Assembly (NCBI GenBank): GCA_034638255.1
Contig: JAWPGT010000010.1
Span: 806,001 to 870,000, forward strand
Direction of reading: 5' to 3'
DNA: 64,000 bases
Source of the DNA: Coprinus comatus
Taxonomy: Eukaryota > Basidiomycota > Agaricomycetes > Agaricales > Agaricaceae
The position numbers and the translations under genes are program-made. The notes below the pieces were generated by a model, which saw only the letters and a list, made by a program, of their open reading frames with translations, did no database searches and was not told the origin of the DNA. Positions 11,912-24,424 of this stretch are shown here, one piece after another; position 1 is the first letter of the stretch; each line of letters begins with the position of its first letter.

Positions 11912-14900
11912 CGCTGATTGCTAAGAAGAGAGTTGTGAGGGATGAGATGCTATAGTCATCTAACGTTGTCCACCCGACATACCAATCCTTGCTCCGTCAG
12001 TCACGTGCCACTAAGCCCAAATGACGTTACTACGGCGCTTGCCATTTGCACCGCTTGCACCTTACGCAGGGTTACTAGCTGTTACCGGTCATGGATCCGC
12101 TCTACAAAACTAGAGAATGGTACCGAGTTAGCTTGACCTTGCTGTTTATGCAGCTAATAAAAAAATACTGCTCTCGATAAATGATACTATGTAATGAAAT
12201 ATATAGCCAATTTAGTTGGAGCTTGTTATTGTACTTATGTACAAAAACTCGTTTAACACGTCCCTTAGTCGGAGACGGTAATTACTCGGTTTTGAGAAGG
12301 ATCAATACGCGCATGTACACCCCTTTTCCTTCCGAAGAATAAAGAATAAACCCCCATATGTTAAATACCATTAATGTAACTTAAAGGACATGGAATGTGT
12401 TCGAGACTTCGAGTCATACTAATTACTTACGTGCTCCAATAGTAATGGTAGGTCCATGAGTAACATATTATATTAGCTACCTCGGGCACTCAAGCCACAC
12501 GGATCTGCACTTCCCTTAAGACCCATTTCCTCGGCTACATCAATCAGCAGCTAATGTAAGATACTGTACTTGGATATTATCTATCAAGATTAATCGGTAT
12601 GGAGCAGTGTAGTGTAGTATACCAAGGTCAACTACTTGAATATGATATGAGATTCTAGCTTTCTAACTGCACAAACAAGAGTCTAGATAGGAGAAGAAAA
12701 AACATCTTTTAATCACTCTTTATCGGAAAAGTGAAGGTATATTCTTGCCAATCTCCGGACGCAAACTACTCCCACTCTCACATGAACATTCTCACATGAA
12801 CAACAGAAGTCTGTTTTTGAATGAAGGGTCATATGGTCTGTCTCCAGTGGCAGTACATATATCACCGACGTTTCAACAATCAATCATCTTGTCAACATCA
12901 ATACTTACAATCAACTTGTCTTTCAGTGTAGTATCATAGAAGCTTCTGTAAAATAGTAGTTGATAATAGAAAGATCAGAGTTATACTTATTTGAACTTGA
13001 TCACCGGTCACTAGCACTGTCGATATCATTGTTACTTATCAATATATCAATAGTAATGCAATGGTGCTAATCCCTTTGGAACCCCACAATACCAATATAG
13101 TAATGGTAATAAATCTACATTCGAATCTTCCAGTGACTTCAATGTAACCTTCCTCCATTGTTGATCTCATCCCTCAAATTCTAAATTCCTATTTCTCCTC
13201 CACATCATGATATGCATGTGTAGTAATGGACTCTATAAAAAAAGAACGGTTCACACCCAAAAATACCATTTAGTACTTCGTAAATCCAAATCCAGCAAAA
13301 TCATTACCACCAAACCCCATCCGAGAGAAAAAAGATGTCAACGGCCACTGTGCTATGTATGGTGGTGTTTCAAAAGTTTCTTCTACCATGCCAAGTGACA
13401 GACTCCTAAAGATCTAAGAACCTCAGCCTTTTGGAAGTGATTCAAAAAATAACTATTACTAAGGGAGGCAGTACTTGGAGTAACCGATATGGTCCGAGTT
13501 CACAGTTTATTAGTCTCCAATCCCGAACTCCAACCGTAAAGTAAACTTTGCGTCTTTGAGGTCTGAGATCTGAGGTTTGAGGTCTGAAATGCTTTGAAAG
13601 CGTCAAAGCTCCGAGACTTTCGAACATCGAAAAGTCGGAAAAGAGCACTACTATAAGCTCTTGTATTATAAGTACAAAGAAAAGAACCTGGAACCTCATA
13701 CCACATGAGAGTCTTTTTACCCTTCAAAGTTTATTGCAAACTCAACAAATTTAGGTAACTCACATACTATGGGGTCACGCAGGATTCGAGAACAACTCAC
13801 TCACCGGTATATCACCAACTTATTAATAGAACTGTATATCGCAATCCTTGAATAACATCAGTGGCTATGAAGAGTTGAAACGGTTACCTCTAGTAGTAAG
13901 CAAAAGGAAAAAAAAAATTGTGCTGCGGATGGAGCAAGAACGAGTTGGAGTCCCGACTCCTCAGTGGGGATCGAGAAATAGGAAGATTCCTCCTTGAAGC
14001 GAGATGAGGGGTAAGATTTCGTTTTTGTAAATGTTGGAGAAAGTTGATTGTCGATCAGGATTATATATATATAACGATGATACTCATCATTCTCAGGCTA
14101 TTGAGAGGCTTCGGAGCATCCGAGATTCGCGCCCCAAAAGTTTTTTGGATCTTTGAACTTTCTAAGAATATTCAATTTTTGAAAAAAAAATTACCATTTG
14201 GAATAGTATTATAAAGATTATGCATGTACTTGGAATTTTGAGTACTTGAGTAGTGTAAGTTTACTTTGGTTTGAGTCCGGAGCACGAGTGTTCATTCATT
14301 ATACTATTTTAGTCAACACGGCAAACAGTTAACGTGGAATTAATTAAGTATTTTAAGTTTGGTTCATACATAATACATATGTATGTTCATATCCTGTCAT
14401 ATCGTACCAATCACCATCCCCCATTTCAAAGTTTCGCACTGTACGTACCTTTCATTTAACTTAGTCTTCTTATCGTTCAAAGTGTTCGACGTGACATCGT
14501 AAGGCTAGAAGAGTGAATTTTTATGATGATTCTTGAAAATTTTACTGGCTCGGGAAGGGAAAGGAAGTGAAGGTATCACGCCATTGTCATACACTAGTAG
14601 CACAGAAACATGTATGGTACAGTAACATGTAAGTACTGTATGTATGTAATATTACGCCAACAGGAGATACTATATCGCGGACATAACTCAATTCAGTTTG
14701 CACGATTCCCGGATTACTATCGAGAAAAAAAATATAGAGAGAAATCTTGGTATCAATGGCGTATTGGCGATGTATGTTATTAGCAAGACATCATCAAGCC
14801 CCACGTCAGATATGATGTAAGACGAAGATGAGGACGGAATAGATAACGAGACCAAAAAAGACTTGAAATTGAGGGGGATGGATTTTGATGATCATTAATC

Positions 14901-16732
14901 AATATGAAATAGTGGGGTCGAGGTGAGTACGCAGCCAAGTAAAGTATGTGAGTTCGGTACTTATTGTTAAGGAAGTGAAATACCGTACAGGGACAAATTC
15001 TTGGTTACTCCTTTCCGAATAGTAAGTAATTAGTTTAAGGACCAAGGTCCGAAAATCCCCAGTTCTACCTGGTTCTTCTCTTCTATCAAGGACGTCGGTG
15101 TTTATACTCTTGACATGAATGAGTTTAGCGCACAAGTGGTTTATATGGAGTTGAATGTGACATCAAATGGAAGCTTAGGGGAGGTTTATAGATGTACCCC
15201 GCAGAGGATGAATATGGGGTTTAGTTTGGAATCTTGATCATGTGGAATTAGTGAATATATTATCCTACTTATTGTCCAAGTGTTTGAGCATCCATTTGGT
15301 ATCCACTGTGACTTGGCAGAAGTGGCTAAGGGATGTAGTAGTCTGTGTGTAATGAACCAAGAACTTTACAAGAACTCTCAATCACCAACACATCAAGTTC
15401 TAAGTTAAACGGTCTCTACTTACCTCGTGTCAGCGCTACTGTAGTTACTACTCGATTGGGAAAGGAAACTTTGGCACTGGAATTACATTAAGCTAAGGGA
15501 GAGAAATCAAGAAGTTAACGGAAAGTTCACGGAAGGAGCAACCAAGACACCGAACGATCTAGCGGCCGGCTATGACGATTTCATGTCAATCCGATTGTCA
15601 GTTCTAACAGAAGGTTGTGTACATCCAGTGTACAGAAAAGGAATATTTGAGACTACAAAAGGAGTTATGAAGGACCTTGAGTCGGATTTTGGTGTTTCTT
15701 CTTTTAACTCCCCCTTCTTCTTCTAGTGCACACGGAATGTTCCTGTTCCCCTGATGTCAACATACCATCACCATGACACACACACAAATGATATAAATAG
15801 GTACCGTGAGTGTTTGGGAGTGTAAATGGAATTGACCCATTGATGGAGCCCATTGAAGGAGGCTTTGGCCAGCGAATGGACGAGAGATCTTACGACACAA
15901 TCATATGCAGAAGTAAACGGGGTGGAGAATAAGGCTTAAGGATTGATCAACGGAATGTCTGAGGCTTCGGAATTGCCTTTTGTTCTTGGATCAAGGCAGT
16001 GTGAAGGGTTCGGAATGGGTCGTGCGCCGCTATGTTGCCGACTTATTATTAGAACTATATATAAAGTGTCAAGCTAGAACTGGCTAGAGACGTTCTACGG
16101 TCTGAAAGTAAATATTTTATTCTGTTGTTGCAAGGGTGAAGAGGAAGAGGTGAGTAATTGACAAGTTATGTACACTCCAGGAAAGATTGTGGAGAGAAGG
16201 AATGGTGCTTAAAATAGAAGAACGCTATGAATAAGGTTCAGATGGTCAAAGAATTATGTCATTTACCGTCTTTGAGTGTATTGGACGGCGGAAGTGGTTG
16301 AAATATAGTTTTAGGTCATGTGGATGATAAGAAGGCAGGAACGGATGAACTCAGAAATGGATGGGGCAAGGGAAGTCGCCACTCAAGACACTATGAGATA
16401 CCTTTCTGATACTACACTTATAGTCTTCATGTAGGTATTATGGTTATCCTGTACGGCTGGTCGCAGTAGCACACGACTTAAGTGCTGACAATGTCCGTGA
16501 GATCTAGGGGCGATCTGGGGTGGTGTCGATCAACCCGATTCGGTCATGTGATAGCCACGAGGCAGTGTGGAGGGTAGATCGAGATTACAGCGGGGTTTGA
16601 CGCTGTTTATTGGTTGCCATATTGGGATGGAGTGAAACCCTCGGATGCACCAAGCACCTCTTCTCTATCAAACCCTCCTTCGACACTGCCAACGACGACG
16701 GACAAGACATACAACCCACCACCATAACTGCA
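11912..16732. other. 4.8-kb gene-poor region
   Basis: No frame here has a recognisable domain, and open stretches are short with no plausible splice chaining. The DNA is AT-rich with only minor simple repeats, for example a tandem of ctcacatgaaca words near 12777-12800 and tgaggt(c/t)tga words near 13560-13590. I found no tRNA or transposase signature. The last few hundred bases presumably contain the promoter of the PPS1-like gene. A long non-coding RNA or a fast-evolving multi-exon gene cannot be excluded by eye. Confidence 0.4.
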
Positions 16733-19700
16733 ATGAACGACGCTCACGGCGTCTCATATCCTCCTAACTTTCTTCAAAGCCTCGAACGCCCTGCATCTCC
16801 TGTTTATCTGCTCCCAACCGAAGCTTTTGAACAGCTACACCTTTCGCATATTATCTCGCACCCGCAGGACCATATATTGTTTCCCTTTTTACATGGTCTC
16901 GAGGGGGATAATGAGCCACAGAATTCTTTCTTTGCTACCGCGCCAAACGCTCATGAGACGCACATACACATCAATTCACACCACCCACGGGTCAGAGTTC
17001 CGAAATACAGAGGGCTTACTTGGGTTGTTTGTGAAGAGGACCTTGAATCTGCCGCAGACCTAACAACTCTAAGGATCCTACGCAGGAGCAATGTGCAAGA
17101 ACTGGCTTCGAATGCTTCCTCTCCAGCTGGTAGTTCAGCGTACTCTTCTAGTTCAGACTCGTATGAAGACGAAGAATATGATATTCAGGACGACCAGCAT
17201 ATAGGCGTTGCCAATCCAGAAGATGGAGGAATGCAAATGCATGTTGATGACCATGTGCCTATTGTGCCTATGTCTATTGTCAACGAAGAAATAACGGCCA
17301 AGACCCTGGATGAAGATCGTGACAACCAGCCACATATGCACCCCGTCAGTCATCGCTCTCTGACCAGTACTACAAATCCTATACCGGTGCCACCGTCTGC
17401 CTCAAGTACGGATACCAGTACTTCGAGCGGTGCAAGCTTCTCGTTCGATACATCAACTTCTATGTCTACTATGCCTGAGTCGGACCTTGCTTCTATGTCC
17501 TCTTGTTCGCCCACAACCGATGCTGTTCTTGATGGACAGACGCCAGGGTGAGTATCCATATCTAATAGCTTTCCTTCCACTCGCCGCGACTGTCGCTGTT
17601 TGGGAGTCTATACTGCATCTTGTGAAGTAAGAATGTATGCTATATGCGTGTGTCGGCACGTGTATATCTTGATTAATGCGCGTGGTTAAAAGTCTTTCTG
17701 GCGTTTTTTTCTTCTTGGAAGACCCATGGACACACTGGTATCCTATATGGCGCACATTGTTGTCAGCGGGCTCCGTCGCCTTCACAAAAAATGCAGACAG
17801 CCCACTTCTTCCTCTAAATAATCTTAAACTTCACATCATATGAATTGACTCGTTTTGGACAGTCCGGAGGCTTCAAGTAACCGAACTAAAGCTATTGGAC
17901 CTGCTTCGACGAAGAAAACCAACCCAGCGGCACCACCTCTACTCACGGGGACATTCCGACCTAAGGAGCTTATCCGAAGAACGAAGGCACAGTTTAACGG
18001 GGAATGGGACTATGAATTTGTACCGGCGCATGTTCCAGAGGGAATCTCGCTTCGCAACTTTGGAATCCAGGTAGTACGTGCTCGCATTAGCTTCTTCAAT
18101 CACTCGACCGCAGTTCCTGATCATGCTTCCCTCCATAGCCTATCTACGCCACTGTCTCTGATATTGTCATCTACTCCCCTAAAGGAGTTTCCCCTGCCAC
18201 TATCGCTTTAGCTCAGCGCTTCGCTCGTGCAATCGAGAATAAACGGCATGAGCGCCGTCAGGCTTTGGGGTTCTCAATGCTCCCTGACAACGAAGATGTG
18301 CATCACCTTCTCAAATACAATGTGTTTGTTTTGGATGCAACGGAAAGCGATATGCGAAGAGATTTTCCGCATCTTATGGTACGTTATTGCGGGGAGCCCG
18401 TCAGCGGAGGTCTTTTTGGAAGTCGTCAAAGCCATGGTGCACACACGGACGGGCCGGATGGACACGTCGTGGAATTGAATGAATTGAAACCCCAAGGAGC
18501 GGAAGATCCTGAATGCTTGGTTGGTGCCATGGATGTTGATGATGAGAAACCTTTGAAGGGCAAACAATCGATGCCGGTTACGCCATTTGCAAACACGGTA
18601 GATTTTGCTCAACGTGAAAAGGAGGAAATGCGGGATTTAACAAAGGCTTCCGAAATCATCAGTCTCTTCCCTATTTCAATGTCTAGTAGTCCTCTAGGCT
18701 CTCCCGGATGGGGTGCTCAAGAGGACGGTTCTCCTCCGACGCAGCAGAGACATCGTTCACATTCGAATTCATCATCCCACCATCCATACCGGTCTACCAG
18801 GCCTGCCCATTTGCAATTCTTGCCACATCTTCAACCACCTCTCACTAAGAACTTCACCTTCACTCCTCCTTCTGGCTTTGATGTATCTTCGACCTCTACC
18901 TACTATGACCCACAAGTTGGACAAGTGTTCCTTGGTAATTCGGGGGACGTGCCACTGTCTCTAGAAGTTCCTCATCACAGTACATCGGATGATGATCCGT
19001 TCGAGTATGAGACAACAAATGATCCCAGTAAAGGTTTAGGGTTTGATATATGCATCGAATGCCATGATCTTGCAACGTTCCCTAGCGCCGCACATTTACG
19101 TGCAGCAGAGGAACATCTCAACACATTGGACATTATGTGGGGAGAGAGATATGAACGCCATTTACAATCTCGCTATGACCGAGGAGAAGAATGGGATGAA
19201 GTTGAACTTCCACCCAGACCCCCACCTCATGCCAATGCTATTATTCATCTGACTTTGCCCAGCTCTCCCTCGAATACCCAAGCAACGCTGAGTTCTATGA
19301 TGCCTGTAATTCGCTTCTTGGAGAGATGGTTGCGACCTGTACCACCTCCAGCCCCTATAGTCAGACCTACTCCTCCAGTTCACAATCCTCCTTCGCCTGC
19401 TGTAACTGTGAGTGGTGGTAATTCATCGGGAAGGCGATGGTCCTCTGTGACTTCTTTCATGCCCTCCTTCGTTCCATTTGGTCCCTCTTCCCCGAAGAGT
19501 CCTGCTTCTGTACCTCCTCGTAATCGATCTTTCACTTCTCCCGCTCCAACACCCATACCTTCAGCATTGAAACCTAAGCCAAGATCACGGACCACCCGAC
19601 CGCTAAAGATTCTGATATATTCCTCTGACGGTTATACAGAGTCTTCTGTCCCGGCTTTATGCTTGTTGATGGCCATCAGGGGGTTAACATTACCTGAAGC

Positions 19701-21042
19701 ATACCTTGAATTGCAGATCGAAAAAAGGAGAAGTTTCTTTGTGTATGCGAATGACTTGGGAATGTTAAGACGGATGGAGGTGAAGTTGAAAGAAGAGAGA
19801 GAGAAGAGCGGTTTGAACGGATCTGGATCACGACAGTGGAATGTGAGTAATAGTAATAATGTGAGAGGAGTAGGGGGTGCGGGGAATAGACCTTCAGCAA
19901 AGAGTGTTTCGTTTGCTAGTCCTTCTGATATACCCGGATTGGTGAAGCCTTCTATGGGTGCCTTGGTAATTGTTCCATCCTTCATTAGCCAAACTTTGCC
20001 TTATAGACCAAATTTTCATGATCAGGTACCGCAGCCGACCGTAGAAGAGGATGCAAAAATGGAGATGAACATGACAGCATCCCTAGGGAGTTTGCCTGAC
20101 AATGGATCTACTTCACGGTATACTCGCTTGATGGACAGTTCGATGAGTGGTACGATGACGAAAGGAAGACCCAGAGCAAATACAAGTCCTTGGTTGCCGA
20201 GTTTTGGCGGAGATCATCAAGCTTGGTTTAATGACCCGAGATTTGATGGGAGCTTCCCCAGCCGTGTTTTGCCGTTCTTGTATCTTGGCAATCTGTGAGT
20301 GTTTATCTCTGAACTTCCACCTAGGAACAATAAAACATTAAATTATTTGGAATAGTAATCATGCTTCAAATGTATACATGTTACATGCGTTAGGCATTAC
20401 ACATGTCGTTTCAGTAGGCGAATGCGCTCTGGTACCACCAAACAGCTCGGGTTCTCACTCAAATACGAGTTCTGGACATTGTATTCAACCAGGACATCAG
20501 GGCCAAGCACATTTTATTGATGACAAAACCCAAGGAGTGCCTGGGTCCTTGTGGATCGAAGAAAGAGAAGGCAGGATAAAAGTATTGGATATTAAGGGCG
20601 TATGTGACGATGGGATTGATACACTGGAACCTCAGTTAGAGCCAATATGTGAATGGATAGATAAGGCGAGGTTAGAAGGTGGTCATGTTTTGGTGCATTG
20701 TAGGGTTGGCGTTTCTAGAAGTGCTACTGTTACTGTAAGTTCAATTTATCATGTCAATGTAAAAGAGAGCGCTGACAGGAAATGGGGCAGATTGCATATG
20801 TGATGAAGCATTTGAACCTTTCACTTGTAGACTCATATTTGATTGTTCGTTCGAGAAGATTGTCAGTGCTTATTCAACCAAATATGAGATTGTTGTATAA
20901 TTTGTGTGGATGGGAAATCAAGTTGGCGAAGCAAAGGGCAGCAGGTGATGAAACGGCTTTGAAAAGGGAATTGTCGAGGACGTTGAGTTGGCCGTATCTT
21001 GCGAAAGAGGTGCATGCTCTGAACGAGAAATATCTCCATTGA
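16733..21042 (+). CDS. PPS1: PPS1-like dual-specificity protein phosphatase
   Basis: Five exons (16733-17547, 17863-18070, 18139-20294, 20356-20734, 20791-21042) join in frame to 1269 residues, longer than the roughly 800 of yeast Pps1. The C-terminal DSP domain starts at SRVLPFLYLGNL and NHASNVYMLHALGITHVVSV. It carries the cysteine-phosphatase signature HCRVGVSRSA, with the catalytic Cys codon at about 20699, then AYVMKHLNLSLVDSYLIV and the family-typical PNMRLLYNLCGWE. Upstream segments conserved in Pps1 homologues include TWVVCEEDLESAADLTTLRI, ELIRRTKAQFNGEWDYEFVP and SDIVIYSPKGVSPATIALAQ. Ser/Pro-rich, low-complexity stretches fill the middle. Yeast Pps1 is linked to S-phase/cell-cycle control; that role is only inferred here. 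An in-frame ATG at 16610 could add 41 residues, but the protein is more family-like from 16733. Confidence 0.88.
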
Positions 21043-21555
21043 AAATTGTGTTTGTGGTCTGGTTCGGTTCGCTGTTGGTATAGGGGTATGCTACGGTTTG
21101 GGGTGTGCAAGAAGTGGTGAAATATTAAAAACAAAACAAAACATTCGCCCTCGTGTTGTGTTGCATTGTACTACGCTTTCGGTTCGTTGCTTTTCTTCCC
21201 GATTTTTTCTCTCTTGTAACATTTTTTTTCAATCTTGTGAAATTGGTTCTGCTTTCGTTCCGCACTATATTGATTCATGAATAACCACCCTACAAGTTGT
21301 ATGTTGGTACTTGTTTCTTTTCTCTTCTTGAAAGTTTGTAGTTTGTCCTGCTTTGTGTAGTTTGTATCCTTGTCACATATCCATTTGGGTTTTTTGCAAG
21401 CAAATAGAGTAAAACGAAAGTGTATGTGGTTGAAATAATCACCTCCTCTCAACAGACCTTTCGTACGTCTCTAGTATGATAAAGAATATATTGTAATTAG
21501 TTTACAATACTTTTCTCTACTACTGACTCGGCTAAAAAAAATATGGACAGCATTT
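21043..21555. other. 3' flank of the PPS1-like gene
   Basis: AT-rich 3' UTR and spacer between the phosphatase gene and the tRNA. No gene is recognised. Confidence 0.5.
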
Positions 21556-21644
21556 TGGACACATTGGGAATTGAACCCAACACCTCTCGCAAGTTGCATT
21601 GTAGAATGCTAAGCGAGCGTGATAACCAACTACACCATGTGCCC
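21556..21644 (-). tRNA. tRNA-Ala (anticodon AGC) with a 15-nt intron
   Basis: Read on the minus strand, the 89 nt fold as a full cloverleaf. The acceptor stem pairs GGGCACA with TGTGTCC and is followed by discriminator A73. The D arm is GTGTAGTTGGTTATCAC, the anticodon stem pairs CTCGC with GCGAG, and the T arm is TTGGG-TTCAATT-CCCAA. The anticodon loop begins TTAGCA, giving anticodon AGC, and a 15-nt intron sits one base 3' of the anticodon, the canonical nuclear position. The acceptor stem contains the G3:U70 wobble pair, the principal identity element of alanine tRNA, which supports the assignment independently. The 74-nt mature product should be cut by the tRNA splicing endonuclease. Confidence 0.95.
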
Positions 21645-22200
21645 TGTTATACGTGTGGCAAATTATGTCTTTCCACGCAAGCGGAAATCAAACGTTGGGT
21701 GAAGTTTGAAGAAGAGATTATTTTTTTCTGAGGCGAGATCGAAGCTAATTTGTCAGTATTACCACTCTGAAATGAGTGACATATTTTGAATGTATTCACT
21801 CCCAATCTGTTGGTGGCGTCCATGAAGTTCTCCAGTAAAGCCAGAGTGAAACCACTAAATAGTAGATAGCGGGCCATCAAAGATAAAAAGCACCTTCTTA
21901 GACACTATGGTCTAATCGTACTACGTAGCGAGCAAAAAATGAAAGAATTGGACCCCCAGAGTGATCATATACTTGAGCACTTAGGTTCTAATAAGGCTTC
22001 CTGACTTACAAGAAGTCCTTTCTACTAGGGAATGTTGACAATAATACATTTAAAGGAATATCACTATCTTCGCGGTCCACAACACCAACATGCATGTGTG
22101 TTTGGAATTCGCCAGAAATTTGCCATTAGAGGTATAAAACCAGATATGTGAAATTGCTTTGAATCCATCAAACCGGTCAAAGCGATTCGTAGCCATGAGA
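21645..22200. other. Intergenic region
   Basis: Upstream side of the tRNA and distal promoter of zinc-finger copy A. No gene is recognised. Confidence 0.4.
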
Positions 22201-22204
22201 CCTT

Positions 22205-22327
22205 CCAATCCAAGTAATTTTTGACAAAAGCAGGCCTTGGCCAATCCGAAGAAATACTACCTATAGTAATTGTCCAAAAATATGCCATGTTAAGTAACTT
22301 TCAAAACATGGGTCAAGACCAATCCAC
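22205..22327 (+). promoter_or_regulatory. Tripartite CCAAT promoter module, copy A
   Basis: CCAATCC occurs at 22205-22211, 22241-22247 and 22319-22325. The last two close a direct repeat (units about 22212-22249 and 22292-22327, both aagtaa...ccaatcc) around the word ctatagtaattgtccaaa at 22261-22278. A TATA-like tatataag follows at 22344-22351, about 100 nt before the ATG. Almost the same arrangement precedes the paralogue at 53288. This suggests binding of a CCAAT (HAP-type) complex plus a second factor at the central word, which is inference. Confidence 0.7.
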
Positions 22328-22449
22328 TTTCCTATGCGAATGGTATATAAGAAATGATGCGTCTACAACGATATAAGATATCTCGCCTCGTTTCCTTTAA
22401 AACCTGCTTATCCAGACCTCCATTCTAACTCCATTTCTGAAGCTCAAAG

Positions 22450-23741
22450 ATGCCAAAAGATTCAAAGGCAAACACTATTACTGTAGAAGACAATGAAACT
22501 CAGTCGGTGTGTAAAATGATCCCCGCATCACTACTGGTTGCTAATATTAGTCTCTTTTCTAATTTTAGCTTGGAATGGGATTTGGTTGCACTCTTTGTGG
22601 TGAAACATTCCATCGCGCTATCGCCCTTCGACACCATCTAAAGGATATTCACGGTTTTACTCTCAGGTAGGTATTATATGCTTACATAACCGACGGTCCT
22701 ACCTTCATAATTTCTTTTCTTTAGTGGGTACGCATGTCCAGTTGAAGGTTGCGGAAAAGTGGATGCACAATTGTCCAATATGAAAACGCACCTGCGCACA
22801 CAGTACGCCCTATTTTGTTGAATTAATCCTAGGTTAAAAGCATAAAACTAATGTTTGTTTGTTTCAGCTGTAATACAAAGGACAATTTCTGTGGTCTACC
22901 ATACCCGAACGACCCCAACTCGGAATGTCAATTTAAGTGCACAGACCCATCATCAATGAATCGTCACATTGCCAGTAAGCACGAATTACGGGAAGGGGGA
23001 AAGGCAAGAAATGCTTCAAAATGTCCAGTCTGGCTGTCCGAGAAGATCAGAAAACGGAAGGAGGAGAAGGTGAAGCTCATGCAAGAAAGGAGGTTGACCT
23101 CCAAGAAGGCAAAGCCGGTTAAAGTAAGAAAGCAAGTAGCCAAAACACAACATACTGTTGCGCTAGATACTGCGATGAACTCGAACTCAGCATCTTCAAA
23201 TCGCAAAGTTGAAGTTCCATCACCAATTATTAGTGTCGACCTATCTTCATCGAACCACGAAGATGCAGATTCTATCAAAGCCTCTTTCCTTGCAAGTCAT
23301 AATCGTCAATTTGACTATAAGACTGATCAGTCCACTCACCCAGATGGTGAATATGCATATGGATATGAAGGTCAAGTTGGCTTACAACTTAGGAGCTCCT
23401 CGGAGTCTTCCTTCACTTCCTCTTTATCTGACCAATCGACATCATTGGAATATGGTTATGACAATGGTTTTTGTTCATTCAATCGTTATGGTAAGCTCTA
23501 TTTTTTCTTACAATATCCCACTGGTCTCTAAACTTGTTTCTCAGATTACTCTCAGCTCTCAGGGAGTCCTAGTCAGGAAGGCATTTGCTTCAGCGCCAGC
23601 CCCTACGATTCCGAATCGACTTCCCTCATTCAATTGGCTGAATTTGCATTGTGGAAGCAGCAGAATGAACGCAATAGATTTGATCTCGAGTTGCATAACA
23701 ACCTTGGTGGTGGACAGCCGTTTGGTAGTTGGTACGATTGA
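22450..23741 (+). CDS. C2H2 zinc-finger protein, copy A
   Basis: Five exons (22450-22506, 22569-22666, 22725-22802, 22868-23490, 23545-23741) give 350 residues. Finger 1 is CTLCGETFHRAIALRHHLKDIH. Finger 2 is CPVEGCGKVDAQLSNMKTHLRTH; its first half is the CxxxxC type. A third Cys-rich unit ends FKCTDPSSMNRHIASKH. A strongly basic helix follows (KIRKRKEEKVKLMQER), suitable for nuclear import or DNA contact, then a Ser-rich tail. The structure suggests a sequence-specific transcription factor. A paralogue with the same exon number and intron phases (0, 2, 2, 1) lies at 53288-54666. The target genes are unknown. The C-terminal exon (DYSQLSGSPSQ...) corresponds to DYSISPDLPFG in the paralogue. 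Confidence 0.88.
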
Positions 23742-24424
23742 TTTCGATCAGCAGGTCAATGAATCCAGGGACTAAAAACATGTTCCCCATCATAGTTACT
23801 ATTCCAAGGACAATAATCCTTTTACTAGCAACTGGTCTCTTCTGGTCTCTTTCACTTAGGTTTTCAAGTTCGGAAAACAAACAGTATATTATAATAGTAG
23901 TTCTTTTTCATTTTTCTAAATTCTTGGGGTCCTTATACATTATGTATATTCGTTGTATACACTTTCTATAGATTTGTAATATACCTTTTCATTGGCAATC
24001 GTTTTGTGTTGTACAGAACGCGCATGAATGTAAGATTTGGCTGAATAAGCTTCAATAAAAACGCATACTTTATCTTACATAATTCTTTTGCTTCGCGCCA
24101 AGTTCACGCGCACGACTGGTCAGTGGTAACTCCCCATCTAAGTATCAGGAACAAAAGTCTGCGAAACTCGACAGACCATTCGTACGATGGACTTTTTGAG
24201 CAATTTAGCACTCGGTCAAACACTTGCTTCTTGAAACCCATCGCGGTCACTACACATAATTACTCGTATGATCGTATCTAAAAATGGCCTCCTATGATCT
24301 ATCACGCGATTTGAATATCCATCGACCTCCTCCTTTCCATGACTCTGATATACGTTCAAATGAGATACTGTGAGGCTCATTATCCAAAAAGAAAGAACCT
24401 ACGATATTCCCTCGTTCATGATTT
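23742..24424. other. Intergenic region
   Basis: 3' flank of zinc-finger copy A and 3' flank of the small secreted-protein candidate. No further gene is supported. Confidence 0.4.

Noticed and set aside
13442..13727. Two overlapping minus frames in the 12-16 kb gap
   Set aside because: Same DNA read in two frames, part of it tandem tgaggtctga words; no protein character.
21543..21731. Plus-strand 62-codon frame
   Set aside because: Overlaps the tRNA-Ala gene on the opposite strand and has no protein features.
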